This document shows positions 25,913 to 35,620 of a stretch of DNA of 64,000 nt, one piece after another; position 1 is the stretch's first letter, and each line of letters opens with the position of its first letter. The translations under genes were made by a program, and so were the position numbers. Under the pieces are notes generated by a model. The model made no database searches and was not told the origin of the DNA. It saw only the letters and a program-made list of their open reading frames with translations. The stretch is from NCBI GenBank assembly GCA_005405945.1, contig BJHW01000001.1:1-64000 (forward strand), read 5' to 3'. Source of the stretch: Streptomyces violaceusniger. GTDB taxonomy: Bacteria > Actinomycetota > Actinomycetes > Streptomycetales > Streptomycetaceae.

Positions 25913-26017
25913 TGCGCAGCCGCGTGGTCGCGTAGCCGGGCTGCGCAACGGCGACCGCGAACAGGGCTGCGCAGCAGGGAAGGAACGACGGAGCCGGAAA
26001 CGGGAGCGGGCTGCGCA
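25913..26017. promoter_or_regulatory. Four TGCGCA-centred sites upstream of the transfer operon
   Basis: TGCGCA occurs at 25913, 25942, 25968 and 26012, in contexts TTGCGCAGC, GGCTGCGCAA, GGCTGCGCAGC and GGCTGCGCAGCC, all half or full palindromes, 29, 26 and 44 bases apart. The sites lie in the 551-base divergent gap 25772-26322 between the leftward small gene and the conjugation operon. Further right are GTTGACC copies with an inverted GGTCAAC (26170-26240). These are candidates for operators of a transfer repressor or for a processing site; I see no gene in the gap. Confidence 0.55.
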
Positions 26018-26322
26018 GCCCTTCATCCCCCGGGGTGCCGCCGGGGCCCGGTAGGGGCAGGGAAGGCCACCTGCTGATCGAGAGCCGACAGCAGGGATCG
26101 GTAGGCGAGGGTGCGGCCCGGCCGTGGCCGGGCCCCGGCGGGGGCGACAGAGGCGGGGCCGATGGCGACATGGTCAGGGTTGACCGGTTGGTTGACCACG
26201 GCGCAGCCAGGCCGATGTGACCCGGTTGTGATGGTGGTCAACGGTGGCTGGCCAGTGGACCGGTCATGGGTGGCGGGTTGTCTCCAGGGATATGACCGAT
26301 CCGCTTGTGACCTGGAGTTCTC

Positions 26323-27332
26323 ATGCCTGTGTTCCCACGCCGTGAGGCATCTTCTGGATCACCGGTGCCGTCGTCAGAGGCGGCTGTCCCGGTGCGGCTG
26401 TTGCGGGCCCGCCGGTGGGTCCGGCTGGGCCAGGTTGCGATGTGGGGGGCTCTGGCCGCCGGCCCGGCCGCGCTGGTGATCATGACGGCTTCGTCCGAGA
26501 CGGCACCGGTGATCCAGAAGACGCCGGTGCCCCACCAGGCGCGGTCCGCCGACCCGTCTGGGTTGGCCGAGCTGTTCGTCGCGCTGTGGCTGCGCAGCGA
26601 CAGCCGGAGCGAGCAGAGCGGCGATGAACGCCGGCTGCGCGCGATGGCTCCGGGGTGGATCTGCCCGAGCCACGTGAGGGTGCGCAGCTGAGTGTCGATC
26701 GGGTGGTCGCGGTGCACAGTGCGCAGCTGTCCGATGGGGCCTGGTCGGTGACGGTGGCTGTGCAATCGGGTGAGCAGGTGCGCTACTTCGCGGTGCCGCT
26801 GGTGGCGTCGGGCGACTCCGGATCGGGAGCGTTCGTCGTTGCGGCAGCCCCGGCCCGGATGCCCGGACCACAGGCGATGCGGGCCCCCGGGTCTGCGTAT
26901 GGGGTGCCGGTGCCGGAAGGGAGCGAGCTGGCGTCGACGGCGTCGGAGTTCTTGACGGCCTACCTGACCGGAGTAGGTGAGAAGGACCGGTATCTGGCAC
27001 CGGGAGTGCGGCTGGCACCGCTGGATGCGCCCCGGTACGAGCGGGTCGAGGTCGAGCAGGTCTCGACCGACGACGCCGCAGTGAAGGGGCCGGTGCCGAA
27101 GAACGGCACGGTGGCCCGGGTCCAGGTCCGTGTGCGGGCGGTCGATGCGGAAGCCGACTGGCCGTTGGTCTACAGCCTGCGGATGTCGGCACGGGACGGC
27201 CGCTGGGAGATCGCGTCGGTGGACACCGGCCCGAAGCCGGTGGGTCACACCCGCGCCCGCGGAGCCAACGTGGACCGGTCGGCTGTGCTGGGCGCGGGCC
27301 GGCCGTTGCGCGCGGCTGGTGGTGTGCGGTGA
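26323..27332 (+). CDS. TcpC-like conjugal transfer protein, 336 aa after one frame repair
   Basis: A cytoplasmic N-terminus and one membrane segment (VAMWGALAAGPAALVIMTA, about 40-58) precede an extracytoplasmic part with VRYFAVPLVASGDSGSGAFV, FLTAYLTGVGEKDRYL and ARVQVRVRAVDAEADWPLVY, the two-domain arrangement of TcpC/VirB8-like channel proteins. Adding one G to GGGG 26652-26655 gives APGVDLPEPREG and one frame. It opens the operon; its stop overlaps the next GTG (GTGA). Confidence 0.75.
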
Positions 27333-27640
27333 GCGGCACCGTGCTGCTTGCCGGGGCGTTCGACGAGGCGGGCACCGGGTGGCTGGACATGCTGGGTCGC
27401 TGGGCCGATAAGGGGCTTCCGACGGCGCTGACGTGGATCGTGATCATCGAGCTGGTGCGGCGGGGGAGCCTGAAGGCCGGGATCGGGGCCCTGCTGGCGA
27501 TGGCGATCGCCCTGGGCATCTACGCCTCGAAGTTCAGCCTGGCGGCGCTCGTCGAAGACGAGGTCAAGAACCCCTCGAAGTCTGCTCCCGCCGTGACCCG
27601 GGTCGTGGACCAGGTGCCCCCGGTGGGGAGCTCGCGATGA
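27329..27640 (+). CDS. Small membrane protein of the transfer operon, 103 aa
   Basis: GTG 27329 overlaps the previous stop. Two hydrophobic segments are visible: LPTALTWIVIIELVRRG (about 30-46) and LKAGIGALLAMAIALGIYAS (about 48-67); the C-terminal third is soluble. Position and size match TcpD-like subunits, but sequence alone does not prove it. Stop overlaps the next ATG (ATGA). Confidence 0.7.
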   Translation: MSGTVLLAGAFDEAGTGWLDMLGRWADKGLPTALTWIVIIELVRRGSLKAGIGALLAMAIALGIYASKFSLAALVEDEVKNPSKSAPAVTRVVDQVPPVGSSR

Positions 27641-28224
27641 GCGCCTCGGAGCGGAGGGTCAGCCGGACGTACACCGCGGCGCGTCGGCATCCGTGGGTGC
27701 TGGGACGCGTCGGTGACTGGAAGATCCCGTTGGGCCCGTACACGCCCCCGCAGCTGGTGGTGGCCTTCGTCGGCGCCCTGCTGCTGATCAAGACATTCAG
27801 CTGGTGGTCGTGGCTGGGGCCGGTGCCGGTGGCGGGGTGGGCCGTGGCGGTCTGGATGGCCCGGCGGTCCCGGATCGGGGGCCGGTCGCCGTGGGCAGCA
27901 CTGGGCGGCGTGATCAGTGTGCTGCTCCAGCCGCCTGCCGGGCGCATCGGCGGCCGCCCGGCGCGGGATCGCCGGGCCGCGGCGCTGCTGGGGGCGTTCA
28001 CCATCGAGCCCGCCGCTGCCGGTCTCCCGCCGTCGATGCCGCGCGGTCCGGTGCTGAGGCGGGCGGGCGGATCGCCGCCGCCGCCGGCGGCGGAACGGAA
28101 GAACCGGCCCACGCGCCGAGCTGGGGGCCGTGCACGGCGGCGAGGTCCACAGCAGGTCGCTCCGGCGCCGCGGACCGCACTGCAACAGCTGCTGGATGAA
28201 CCGGACAACGGGAGGGGTCAGTGA
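27637..28224 (+). CDS. TcpE/PrgI-like membrane protein, 195 aa
   Basis: ATG 27637 overlaps the previous stop. The pattern is a basic N-terminus with WKIPLGPYTPPQLVVAFVGA, a membrane hairpin (FVGALLLIKTFSWW, LGPVPVAGWAVAVWMA), then a Pro/Arg-rich cytoplasmic tail. This is the layout of TcpE/PrgI/VirB3-like subunits that sit next to the VirB4-type ATPase gene, as here. Stop overlaps the next ATG (TGATG). Confidence 0.7.
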   Translation: MSASERRVSRTYTAARRHPWVLGRVGDWKIPLGPYTPPQLVVAFVGALLLIKTFSWWSWLGPVPVAGWAVAVWMARRSRIGGRSPWAALGGVISVLLQPPAGRIGGRPARDRRAAALLGAFTIEPAAAGLPPSMPRGPVLRRAGGSPPPPAAERKNRPTRRAGGRARRRGPQQVAPAPRTALQQLLDEPDNGRGQ

Positions 28225-30893
28225 TGCGTGTGCCGATCCGGCACCTGGCCGGGCACATTCTGTGGTCCACGCACGGCGGGGTATGGGGGGTCTGGCGCGT
28301 CACCGCGATCGGCGGCCGGTACGTCCCGGATCAGGTCAGGGAGGAAGTGCTGGGCCGGGTGACCTCGCTGGTGCGGAGTCTGGCGGGTACGCCGCGGCTG
28401 TTCGGGCTGTGCGCGCAGGTCGACCCGGCCGAGATCGCCGAGCGGATGGTCGACGGTGTCGATCTGGAGCGGTGCCCGGCCTGGGCACAGACGGTCGAGG
28501 CCGGTCTGGATCTGCTGGAAGAACAGGAGATGCACACCCGGACCCTGTGGCTGGTGGTACCCCTGTCCGCATCCGTGGGCGGCCGGGCCTCGTTGTCAGC
28601 AGTGGTCGGCTCCGTCTGGGCGGATACGCAAGCCGCCTTCGGTCTGCCGCCGACACCGATACGCCGGGCGGAGGTCGATGCCTACCGGGAGCAGGCGGAC
28701 CGGGTGGCGGCAGTGCTGGGCGGCGGACTGCCCCTGCGGCCGGCCACCCCGGCGGAGATCGTGTGGATGGTGCAGCACGCCGTACACCGTGGGATGGATG
28801 AGCCGCTGCTGTCCGACGCCGAGACCGACGGCCAGTACGGCGGCCGGATCCGCGACGGGGTGCTGCACTCCCCTTCCTACGCCGACCTGGGCCACGCCCG
28901 GCTCGCCGAAGGCGGCCGCGCCCTGGAAACCGGTGCTCCTCAGGAGACCGACGAGGAGCAGATGTCGGGTCCGCAGGAACGTCGAGAGGGACGTCGAGCC
29001 GCTGGGAGCCGGAAGCCGTGGTGGCGTGCCGCGGTCCCGTCTCCTCTGCGGCGCAACTGGTTGCAGGTGGAGGCCGAGGCGGGCACCGGGTATCAGGCGC
29101 ACCTGGTGCTGGCGGAGGTGCCGCCCGCGGTGTCGGAGGGCGTCGCGGACCTGTTCGCCCAGTTGGAGGCCATGCCGTTTCCGGTGGATTTCCTGGTCGA
29201 GTTGGAGATCCTCAGCGCGGACCGGGCCAAGGAGCAGTTGCGGAAGAAGAAGAACGAGCTGGTCGACCAGGCCGACCAGTGGGATGCGAAGCCGAGCGGG
29301 ATGCCCGGTTCGCTGCCGAGCGCGGCAAAGGATCTGGGCGAGGAGGATGCGCGGCTGTCGCGGTCCAGTGTGGAGGTCGAGGTCCAGCCGGTCACGGTGC
29401 TGACGGTCTGGGGCCGGGAGGCCGAGACCTGTGATGCGCGGGCCCGCACGCTGACCGGGCTGCTGCGGGGCGCGGACTACCGGGCCGTGCGGGCAGTGGG
29501 GCTGCAGGAGCGACTCCTGGCCTTCGGTCTGCCGGGTGCGTCCTGGCCGCCGAATATCCGGCGGGAGTTCCGGCAGGTCCAGCTCGCCGAGGACTGGGCC
29601 ATGAGCGGGCCGGTCACCGACACCGCGGTGGGCGATCAGCGAGGCGCGCTGATCGGGATCGACCTGGACTGCGGCACCGTGCGGCCCGTGCTCGTCGACA
29701 TCGCCGATGCGCCGCAGCAGCAGGCGTCCGCGTCGGTGGGGGTCATCGGCGACCTGGGCAGCGGCAAATCCGTCCTGGAGAAGCTGCTGACCATCTCAGT
29801 GGTCGACCGCGGCGACCGGGCGATCGTGATTGACCGCACGCCGGTGCGCGAGTGGGCCGCGTTCGCCGAGGCCGCCGCTCCGAATACCTGCCAGGTGATC
29901 GACGCGGCCGCGGCGAGGATGTCGATCGACCCGCTGCGGATCTTCGAGGGCCCCGCCGGCGCCCACTACGCGATGAGCTACCTGGCCCTGCAGCTGGGAA
30001 TCGGGCCGATGACCACGACGGGAGCCGTGCTGCACTGGGCCGTCGAAGAGGCGGCCGCCGCCCCCACCCCGTCCATGGCCGCGGTCCTGACCGCGCTGGC
30101 GGCCATGACCGACTCCGACACAGCAGGCCCGGCACGCCGCGACGCAGCTCAGACGCTCACCGATCTGCTGCAGATCGTCGTGGCCAACCCGCTGGCCGGC
30201 ATGGTCTTCGACCCCGAACTGCCTCCACTGCGCCTGGACGATCCCGGGCACGACCTGGTCGTGCTCACCACGGCCGGGCTGACGCTGCCGCCGATGGAAG
30301 CCCTCGCTCAGCCCGAAGTCCTTCGGCAGCAGCCGCTGGAGGCACTGATCGGCCGTGCCGTGATGTATCTGATCGCGGCGATCGCCCGGCAGGCCGCGTT
30401 CACCGACCCCTCGAGGTTCTGCCTGATCGTCATGGACGAGTGCTACTGGCTCACCAGCAGCGCCGAAGGCCAGGCCCTGGCACACGAGATCACCTACGAC
30501 GGCCGCAAGCACAACGCGGCTGCGATCTTCGGCGCCCCCGATGCGAAGCATCTCCACGACGTCAGCGGACTGCTGGCGTACAAGGCACTGGGCCGCACCA
30601 CCGATCCGGCCCGGGCCCGCCGCGGGCTGGAGTTCCTCGGCCTCAACTCAGAAGACGAGGACCTGGTGCGGCGGGTGACCACCGGCCTGTCCCCGGTCGG
30701 GAAACCGGGCCGGGAAGGGGAGATGCTGCTGCGGTTCCCCTCCATGAAGGTGGGCCAGGTCAAGGTCATCGTTCCTGCTGTGGCCCGCATCATGGAGCAG
30801 ATCTTCACCACCCCTGGTGATCTGCCCGGCCAGCGTGTCGACATGCGCAAGCCGGGACCAGCCACCGCCCCGGCCCCGGGGAGGCAGGCGTGA
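28224..30893 (+). CDS. VirB4/TcpF-type secretion ATPase, 889 aa
   Basis: ATG 28224 has GGAGGGG upstream. The N-terminal half is the VirB4-type domain; the C-terminal half is an AAA motor with Walker A GDLGSGKS (about 509-516), Walker B CLIVMDECYWL (about 735-745) and DGRKHNAAAIFGAPDAKHLH downstream, where VirB4 proteins carry their Gln/His sensor. It would power assembly and substrate movement of the conjugation channel at the inner face of the membrane. Central in the operon and coupled on both sides by overlaps. Confidence 0.88.
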   Translation: MRVPIRHLAGHILWSTHGGVWGVWRVTAIGGRYVPDQVREEVLGRVTSLVRSLAGTPRLFGLCAQVDPAEIAERMVDGVDLERCPAWAQTVEAGLDLLEEQEMHTRTLWLVVPLSASVGGRASLSAVVGSVWADTQAAFGLPPTPIRRAEVDAYREQADRVAAVLGGGLPLRPATPAEIVWMVQHAVHRGMDEPLLSDAETDGQYGGRIRDGVLHSPSYADLGHARLAEGGRALETGAPQETDEEQMSGPQERREGRRAAGSRKPWWRAAVPSPLRRNWLQVEAEAGTGYQAHLVLAEVPPAVSEGVADLFAQLEAMPFPVDFLVELEILSADRAKEQLRKKKNELVDQADQWDAKPSGMPGSLPSAAKDLGEEDARLSRSSVEVEVQPVTVLTVWGREAETCDARARTLTGLLRGADYRAVRAVGLQERLLAFGLPGASWPPNIRREFRQVQLAEDWAMSGPVTDTAVGDQRGALIGIDLDCGTVRPVLVDIADAPQQQASASVGVIGDLGSGKSVLEKLLTISVVDRGDRAIVIDRTPVREWAAFAEAAAPNTCQVIDAAAARMSIDPLRIFEGPAGAHYAMSYLALQLGIGPMTTTGAVLHWAVEEAAAAPTPSMAAVLTALAAMTDSDTAGPARRDAAQTLTDLLQIVVANPLAGMVFDPELPPLRLDDPGHDLVVLTTAGLTLPPMEALAQPEVLRQQPLEALIGRAVMYLIAAIARQAAFTDPSRFCLIVMDECYWLTSSAEGQALAHEITYDGRKHNAAAIFGAPDAKHLHDVSGLLAYKALGRTTDPARARRGLEFLGLNSEDEDLVRRVTTGLSPVGKPGREGEMLLRFPSMKVGQVKVIVPAVARIMEQIFTTPGDLPGQRVDMRKPGPATAPAPGRQA

Positions 30894-31273
30894 ATCCGCT
30901 CCAGCGCGCACGCACCACACGGTCCGGCCGGGTGGCGGTCTCCGTCACCGTGCTGGTGCTGCTGACCGTGGCCGGGGGTGCTCTGGCCTGGGCGCTGCTG
31001 TCCGGGACCGAGGCCCTGCTCGATGGCGCACTCCCCCACACCGGCAAGGCGTTCAGCCCCACAGCCACCGCACCCCAGGACGGGAGCGGCCCCGTGCCGG
31101 ACGCGACGGACAGCTGCGGCTCCTCCTCCCCTGCTCCGGGCCCGGAGGGGTGTCATGAGCCGCTGCCCGGCGAAGCCACCGGCGCCACCCCCGCCGGGCC
31201 GTGGTGGGTGATGCTGCTGCTGCCCGCCGGCCTCGGACTGCTGGTCTGCGCGGCCTCCGGGCGCCGGCGGTGA
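30890..31273 (+). CDS. Small membrane protein of the transfer operon, 127 aa
   Basis: GTG 30890 overlaps the ATPase stop. There are two membrane segments, VAVSVTVLVLLTVAGGALAW (about 15-34) and WVMLLLPAGLGLLVCAASG (about 105-123). Between them is a Thr/Pro/Ser-rich outside loop with two Cys (DSCGSSSP, GCHE), perhaps disulfide-bonded. The stop overlaps the next ATG. No family is recognised. Confidence 0.7.
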   Translation: MNPLQRARTTRSGRVAVSVTVLVLLTVAGGALAWALLSGTEALLDGALPHTGKAFSPTATAPQDGSGPVPDATDSCGSSSPAPGPEGCHEPLPGEATGATPAGPWWVMLLLPAGLGLLVCAASGRRR

Positions 31274-33825
31274 TGGCCTGTGAGGCGGCTGGACGGGGCA
31301 CGCTGCGGGCGGCCGGATTCGTGGTGCTGATCGCGGTCGTGTTCGTGATCGTCAATTCGTCAGTCGCCGCCGCGGCGGACGGTAAGGGGGAGGACGGCGG
31401 CGGGCTGTTGGCGCCGCTGAACATCCGCACGGGCGAAGGTGCCCCGCTGAACCGGTACGAGCTCGGCGCCGACGGCGGGAAGGTGACGAACGTCGGCGGG
31501 CAGGTGCGCACGCTGCTGCTCGGCGGGCTGTTCACGCTGGTGCGGCTGATGGTGGGCCTGGCCTGCTGGCTCATCAAGACCGCGTTCGACTTTCCGCTGC
31601 TCAAGCTCCTGCTGCGGCCCGCGCAGCAGGTGTCCGACGAGTACAACAAGATCGTCGTGGACACGCTCGGCCTCAAAGGGCTGCTGCTGTCCTGGGCGTT
31701 CGTCTTCGGGCTGATCCTCTTCCAGCGCGGCAAGGTCGGCCGCGGGCTCGGGGAGATCGTGCTGACGCTGCTGATCGCGGCGATCGCCGCCAGCAGCCTG
31801 ATCCGTCCTGACTACCTGCTTGGCCGCCACGGGCCCCTGGAGCAGACGCACCAGGCCGCCATGGAGGTCACCCAGATCACGGTGGACAGCCACTGGGGAG
31901 ACGGCAGCAGCGATGATCCGTGCGACATGGTCATGGGCCCCATCCAGGACGCGTGCAAGAAGACCGACGTCCACGCCGCCTCGGTCGCCCAGCCCATCCA
32001 GGACGTGCTCACCGACGTCCTGGTCGTCAAGCCCTACCAGCTGCTCCAGTACGGCCGGATCCTCGACCCGAAAGACCCCGGCGACAAGAAGGCCTACGCC
32101 GCCCACCTGAAGTGGGTGCGGGGCAAGGAGTACGACACGGCCGCCAAGCGGGCCGAGCGGGAGAAGGTCTGCAAGGCCGAGCCCGCCCCGCTGACCGGCA
32201 GGGCCCTGGAGTACTGCCTGCGGGGAGAGAGCCGCCGGGAGGCGACGCTCCATGAGATCGGCGACACGATCAAGCTCAAAACCGATCCGCTGAGCGCGCT
32301 CAACCCCTCCGAGACCGACTTCGACGACTTCATGAAGGACATGGAGGACGCCGGAGACACCGGCAAGGCAGCCGCCGCGTACGCAGAGAATCCGACGTGG
32401 GACCGGGTCGGCGCGGTGCTGCTGCTGCTGATCGCCGTCATTCTGATCAACGCGCTGGCCAGCACCATGGCCCTGGTCCTGCTCGGCGCCCAGGGCGCCG
32501 ACGTCGGCGCGGCCGCGGTCGGCGGCGTCGCCCTGGTCTGGGGCATGCTGCCCGGGCCCAGCCGCATGGTCGTGTGGCGATGGCTGTCGGTCTTCCTCAT
32601 CTCCGTTCTGTTGATGTTCGTCACCGCCGGCTTTCTGCCCGCCTTCGGGATCGGCGTGGACGCGGTGCTGACCAACGGACCGGACCTGATGGTCGAGCGG
32701 CTGCTCCTCGTCGACGCCCTGGCACTGGCCGCCCTCGCTTTCCACCGCCGTCTGCTACGAGGCGCCAGCGAGTTCGGGTCCCGGATGGCGATGCGTATGC
32801 GCTACGCCAAGATCGGCGGCACCCATCTGCCCGGCGACACCTCCGAGATCGGCGCGGCCCTGGCCATGCACGGCTCGGCCAGCTTCGGGCGATCCCCCGG
32901 GCTGATGGCCCTCGGCGGCGGATCCCCGGCCCACGCCGCCCTGGGCATGCGCCACAAGCTCCTCAACAACGCGATGGCCCTGACCGACGGGACCGGCATG
33001 CCCGTCGACTCCGGGCAGTTGCTGGGAGATGCCGCAGCCGAAGCACGCCGCGGTCTGGCACCCGCCCTCATCGCAGGCCGTCTCGCCCTCGGGGGCGCCT
33101 ACGGTCTGCTGATCGGCCGCCGCCCGGACGACGACAAGCTCGACCGGTGGCGCAAGCCCACCGCCGCCGCGGGCAGCAGCGACGGCGATGACGGCGATGA
33201 CGATTCGGGGCGGAGGGAACTGACAGCAGAATCCGCTCGAGAGGGAAGCGACAAGAGGATCGTCGACCCGTGGACCGGGCAAATCCTCTATGACCCCAAG
33301 GACGGGCGGACCCTGCTGGGCACCCGGGCGCACAACCGGCTGGTGCGCTTCCGCGGATACCGCATCGCCCGGCGGGCTGGGCGCCTGGCCTATTACACAA
33401 GCTACGGACTGCCCGCGGCCCTATCCCGCGGCCGCGGCCGCGCCAGCCGGGCGACGCAGGATGCCCGCACTCAGCTGCGGGTCTACAGCCATCAGATACG
33501 CACCGATGCCGATCACTGGCAGCCGGTCGGCCGTGCTGTGGGCCGGGCCGCGACTGCCGCGCGGGTCTACGGTCCGGCTGCCTCTGCCGCCGTACGCCGC
33601 GGCGTGACAACGGCCGCCACGGCCGCCGTCCTGTCGACTTCGCCGAACCGCCCGCACTCGCACATCGGCGGCTCGCGGCCCGCGGCCTCCTCCAGCGCCG
33701 GTGTCGATCCGCGCCGTGAGGCCCGGCGGCAGATCCTCGACGCCCTGATGGAAGCCCAGCGCTCCACCTGGGAGCGGCGGCCCCGGTGGGGCGGCCGCGG
33801 CGGCGAGGACGGTGACGAGTCGTGA
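31273..33825 (+). CDS. VirB6/TcpH-like polytopic channel protein, 850 aa
   Basis: ATG 31273 overlaps the previous stop; a GTG 72 bases earlier lacks a case. A leading hydrophobic segment (AAGFVVLIAVVFVIVNSSVA) is followed by membrane segments near residues 75-100, 120-165, 378-425 and 435-500, separated by a large outside domain of about 180-375 with several Cys (DDPCDMV, QDACKK, KVCKAEP, LEYCLRG). The C-terminal 300 residues are basic and cytoplasmic. This multi-pass design next to the VirB4-type gene is that of the VirB6/TcpH channel component. Confidence 0.75.
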   Translation: MACEAAGRGTLRAAGFVVLIAVVFVIVNSSVAAAADGKGEDGGGLLAPLNIRTGEGAPLNRYELGADGGKVTNVGGQVRTLLLGGLFTLVRLMVGLACWLIKTAFDFPLLKLLLRPAQQVSDEYNKIVVDTLGLKGLLLSWAFVFGLILFQRGKVGRGLGEIVLTLLIAAIAASSLIRPDYLLGRHGPLEQTHQAAMEVTQITVDSHWGDGSSDDPCDMVMGPIQDACKKTDVHAASVAQPIQDVLTDVLVVKPYQLLQYGRILDPKDPGDKKAYAAHLKWVRGKEYDTAAKRAEREKVCKAEPAPLTGRALEYCLRGESRREATLHEIGDTIKLKTDPLSALNPSETDFDDFMKDMEDAGDTGKAAAAYAENPTWDRVGAVLLLLIAVILINALASTMALVLLGAQGADVGAAAVGGVALVWGMLPGPSRMVVWRWLSVFLISVLLMFVTAGFLPAFGIGVDAVLTNGPDLMVERLLLVDALALAALAFHRRLLRGASEFGSRMAMRMRYAKIGGTHLPGDTSEIGAALAMHGSASFGRSPGLMALGGGSPAHAALGMRHKLLNNAMALTDGTGMPVDSGQLLGDAAAEARRGLAPALIAGRLALGGAYGLLIGRRPDDDKLDRWRKPTAAAGSSDGDDGDDDSGRRELTAESAREGSDKRIVDPWTGQILYDPKDGRTLLGTRAHNRLVRFRGYRIARRAGRLAYYTSYGLPAALSRGRGRASRATQDARTQLRVYSHQIRTDADHWQPVGRAVGRAATAARVYGPAASAAVRRGVTTAATAAVLSTSPNRPHSHIGGSRPAASSSAGVDPRREARRQILDALMEAQRSTWERRPRWGGRGGEDGDES

Positions 33826-34940
33826 AACTGAAGATGGGGTGCCTGGGGATGGTGCTGTTCTTCGCGCTGGTGTGCTGCGCGGGGCCGCTGACGATGTCGA
33901 TGTCGGCGTCCTCCGGCTCGGGCGGAACCGCGGCCAACGCAGCGGCCGCCGCTGACATCCCGGCCCGTATGCTCACCGCCTACATGGCGGCCGCCGAGGG
34001 CGTCCGGTCGTTCCGGCCCCGGTGCCGGGGGATGCAGTGGCAGGTTCTGGCGGGGATCGCCAAGGTCGAGTCCGAGCATGCGGCCGGCCACACTGTCAGC
34101 TCCGACGGGGATGTCCGGCCGCGCATCCTGGGCCCGAAGCTCGATGGTTCCGGGGCGGGCGGCAACACCACACCGGTGCCGGATGCCGACCATGGCCGGT
34201 GGGACGGAGATCCGGACGGCGAGCGAGCCGTCGGCCCCTTCCAGTTCCTGCCCGCCACCTTCCGCACCGTCGGCAAGGACGGCAACGACGATGGAGTGAC
34301 GGACCCTCACAACGTCGACGACGCGGCGCTGAGCGCGGCGGTCTATCTGTGCGGCAGCGGACGCGGCCGGGACCTGACCCAGCGGCAGCAGCTGGAGACG
34401 GCCATCCGCTCCTACAACCACTCCGCCGCCTATGTCGCCGACGTGATGGGATGGATCGCCCGCTATAAGACCACCAGCAGCGCCATGCCGGTCAAAGGAG
34501 TCACCGGCAGGGCTCGGACGGTCCTTGCGGCCGCGCTCGGCCAACGCGGCATGCCGTACTCCTGGGGTGGCGGATCCGTCAACGGCCCGTCCTACGGAAT
34601 CTGTTGCAGCCCGGGCGGATCCTCCGGCGAACGCATCCGGGGGTTCGACTGCTCGGGGTTGACCAGCTACGCCTACGCCCAGGCAGGTATCACCCTGCCA
34701 CGGACCGCCGCCGCACAGGCCGGGGTGGGACGCCGTATCCCCGCTTCCGCCGGTGTGAAGGCGCTCCGGCCAGGCGACCTGGTGTTCTTCGGCTACGTCC
34801 CCACGGCGGACGGGACCATCCACCACGTCGGCATCTACCTCGGCAACGGCAAGATGATCAACGCTCTGCGGCCCGGCACGAAAGTGCGAGTCGACCCGGT
34901 GAGCGTCATGTCCGACTACGCCGGAGGAGCCCGGCCATGA
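33822..34940 (+). CDS. Two-domain cell-wall hydrolase (lytic transglycosylase plus NlpC/P60), 372 aa
   Basis: GTG 33822 overlaps the previous stop. A hydrophobic N-terminus (MVLFFALVCCAGPLTM) exports the protein. Residues about 70-210 are a lytic transglycosylase domain with catalytic Glu in IAKVESEHAAGH and the AVGPFQFLPATFR motif. Residues about 230-372 are an NlpC/P60 peptidase with Cys in FDCSGLTSYAYA and His in HHVGIYLGNGKMINA. Such enzymes (VirB1/TcpG type) open peptidoglycan for the conjugation channel. Both active sites look intact. Confidence 0.9.
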   Translation: MKLKMGCLGMVLFFALVCCAGPLTMSMSASSGSGGTAANAAAAADIPARMLTAYMAAAEGVRSFRPRCRGMQWQVLAGIAKVESEHAAGHTVSSDGDVRPRILGPKLDGSGAGGNTTPVPDADHGRWDGDPDGERAVGPFQFLPATFRTVGKDGNDDGVTDPHNVDDAALSAAVYLCGSGRGRDLTQRQQLETAIRSYNHSAAYVADVMGWIARYKTTSSAMPVKGVTGRARTVLAAALGQRGMPYSWGGGSVNGPSYGICCSPGGSSGERIRGFDCSGLTSYAYAQAGITLPRTAAAQAGVGRRIPASAGVKALRPGDLVFFGYVPTADGTIHHVGIYLGNGKMINALRPGTKVRVDPVSVMSDYAGGARP

Positions 34941-35620
34941 CGACCTCGACCAGGAAGAGCTCCCAGCCGCACAAGCACCTCCCCACGCGTACCGGACCGG
35001 CTCGCCGGTCCCGCCGCCGTGCCGCGGCGATGCTGTGCGCAGCCGCCGTTCTCGCCCTGGTCGGCAGCGTGCTGCTGAGCCAAGGCACCAGCACCCACCA
35101 CGATGCACCCGCTCAGACCAGCACCCGGCCGAACCCGAAGAAGCCCGTTTCCCCCTCGGTGGGTTCACCGGCTGTGCCGAGGCGGTCGACGGGTCCGACG
35201 CTCGGCGATCATGGCCCGCGGAGCGAAGCCGCCCCGTCCGGACACGAGGTGCTGCCGCCGCCCGGTGACGGGCCCGCCGGGGACGCCGCTGTCCAGCACG
35301 CGCTCGACCGCTCCTCCTCTCCCGACCTTTCCCCGCAGACCGAGCGGCTCCTGGTCCAGCTCGGGCGCACGGTGTGGATGGCCGAGGTCACTGGCCGCGG
35401 CAGGCGGCGCTGGCCCGGCTACTTCACCGATGCAGAGGTCCGCCCCTACCGCCGCTTCCGTGTCCAGGCCGCCATCGCCCGCCGCGCAGGGGGCCGACGG
35501 GTGGTGGTGCATCTGGTGTGGGCCGGTGCCTCCCCGGCCGGGACCGACGAGCTCGACAACCGAACGGCACGGGTGTTCTTCACCCAGGATGGAGACAACA
35601 AGTGGACACCATCACGCTGA
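34937..35620 (+). CDS. Membrane-anchored protein of the transfer operon, 227 aa
   Basis: ATG 34937 overlaps the previous stop (ATGA). One membrane segment, AMLCAAAVLALVGSVLLSQG (about 31-50), precedes a Pro/Ser-rich linker and a compact outside domain (TERLLVQLGRTVWMAEVTGR, YRRFRVQAAIARRAGGRRVV, VFFTQDGDNKW). No family is recognised. Its size and single anchor resemble accessory subunits of actinobacterial conjugation systems. Confidence 0.65.
   Translation: MTTSTRKSSQPHKHLPTRTGPARRSRRRAAAMLCAAAVLALVGSVLLSQGTSTHHDAPAQTSTRPNPKKPVSPSVGSPAVPRRSTGPTLGDHGPRSEAAPSGHEVLPPPGDGPAGDAAVQHALDRSSSPDLSPQTERLLVQLGRTVWMAEVTGRGRRRWPGYFTDAEVRPYRRFRVQAAIARRAGGRRVVVHLVWAGASPAGTDELDNRTARVFFTQDGDNKWTPSR

Noticed and set aside
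26023..26241. Leftward 72-codon frame in the transfer-operon control region
   Set aside because: No ribosome site, and the region is better explained by repeated protein-binding sites.
31360..32745. Leftward 461-codon open frame opposite the VirB6-like gene
   Set aside because: Its product is a Gln/Arg/Val-rich shadow typical of the antisense strand of high-GC genes, and the plus-strand gene is well supported.
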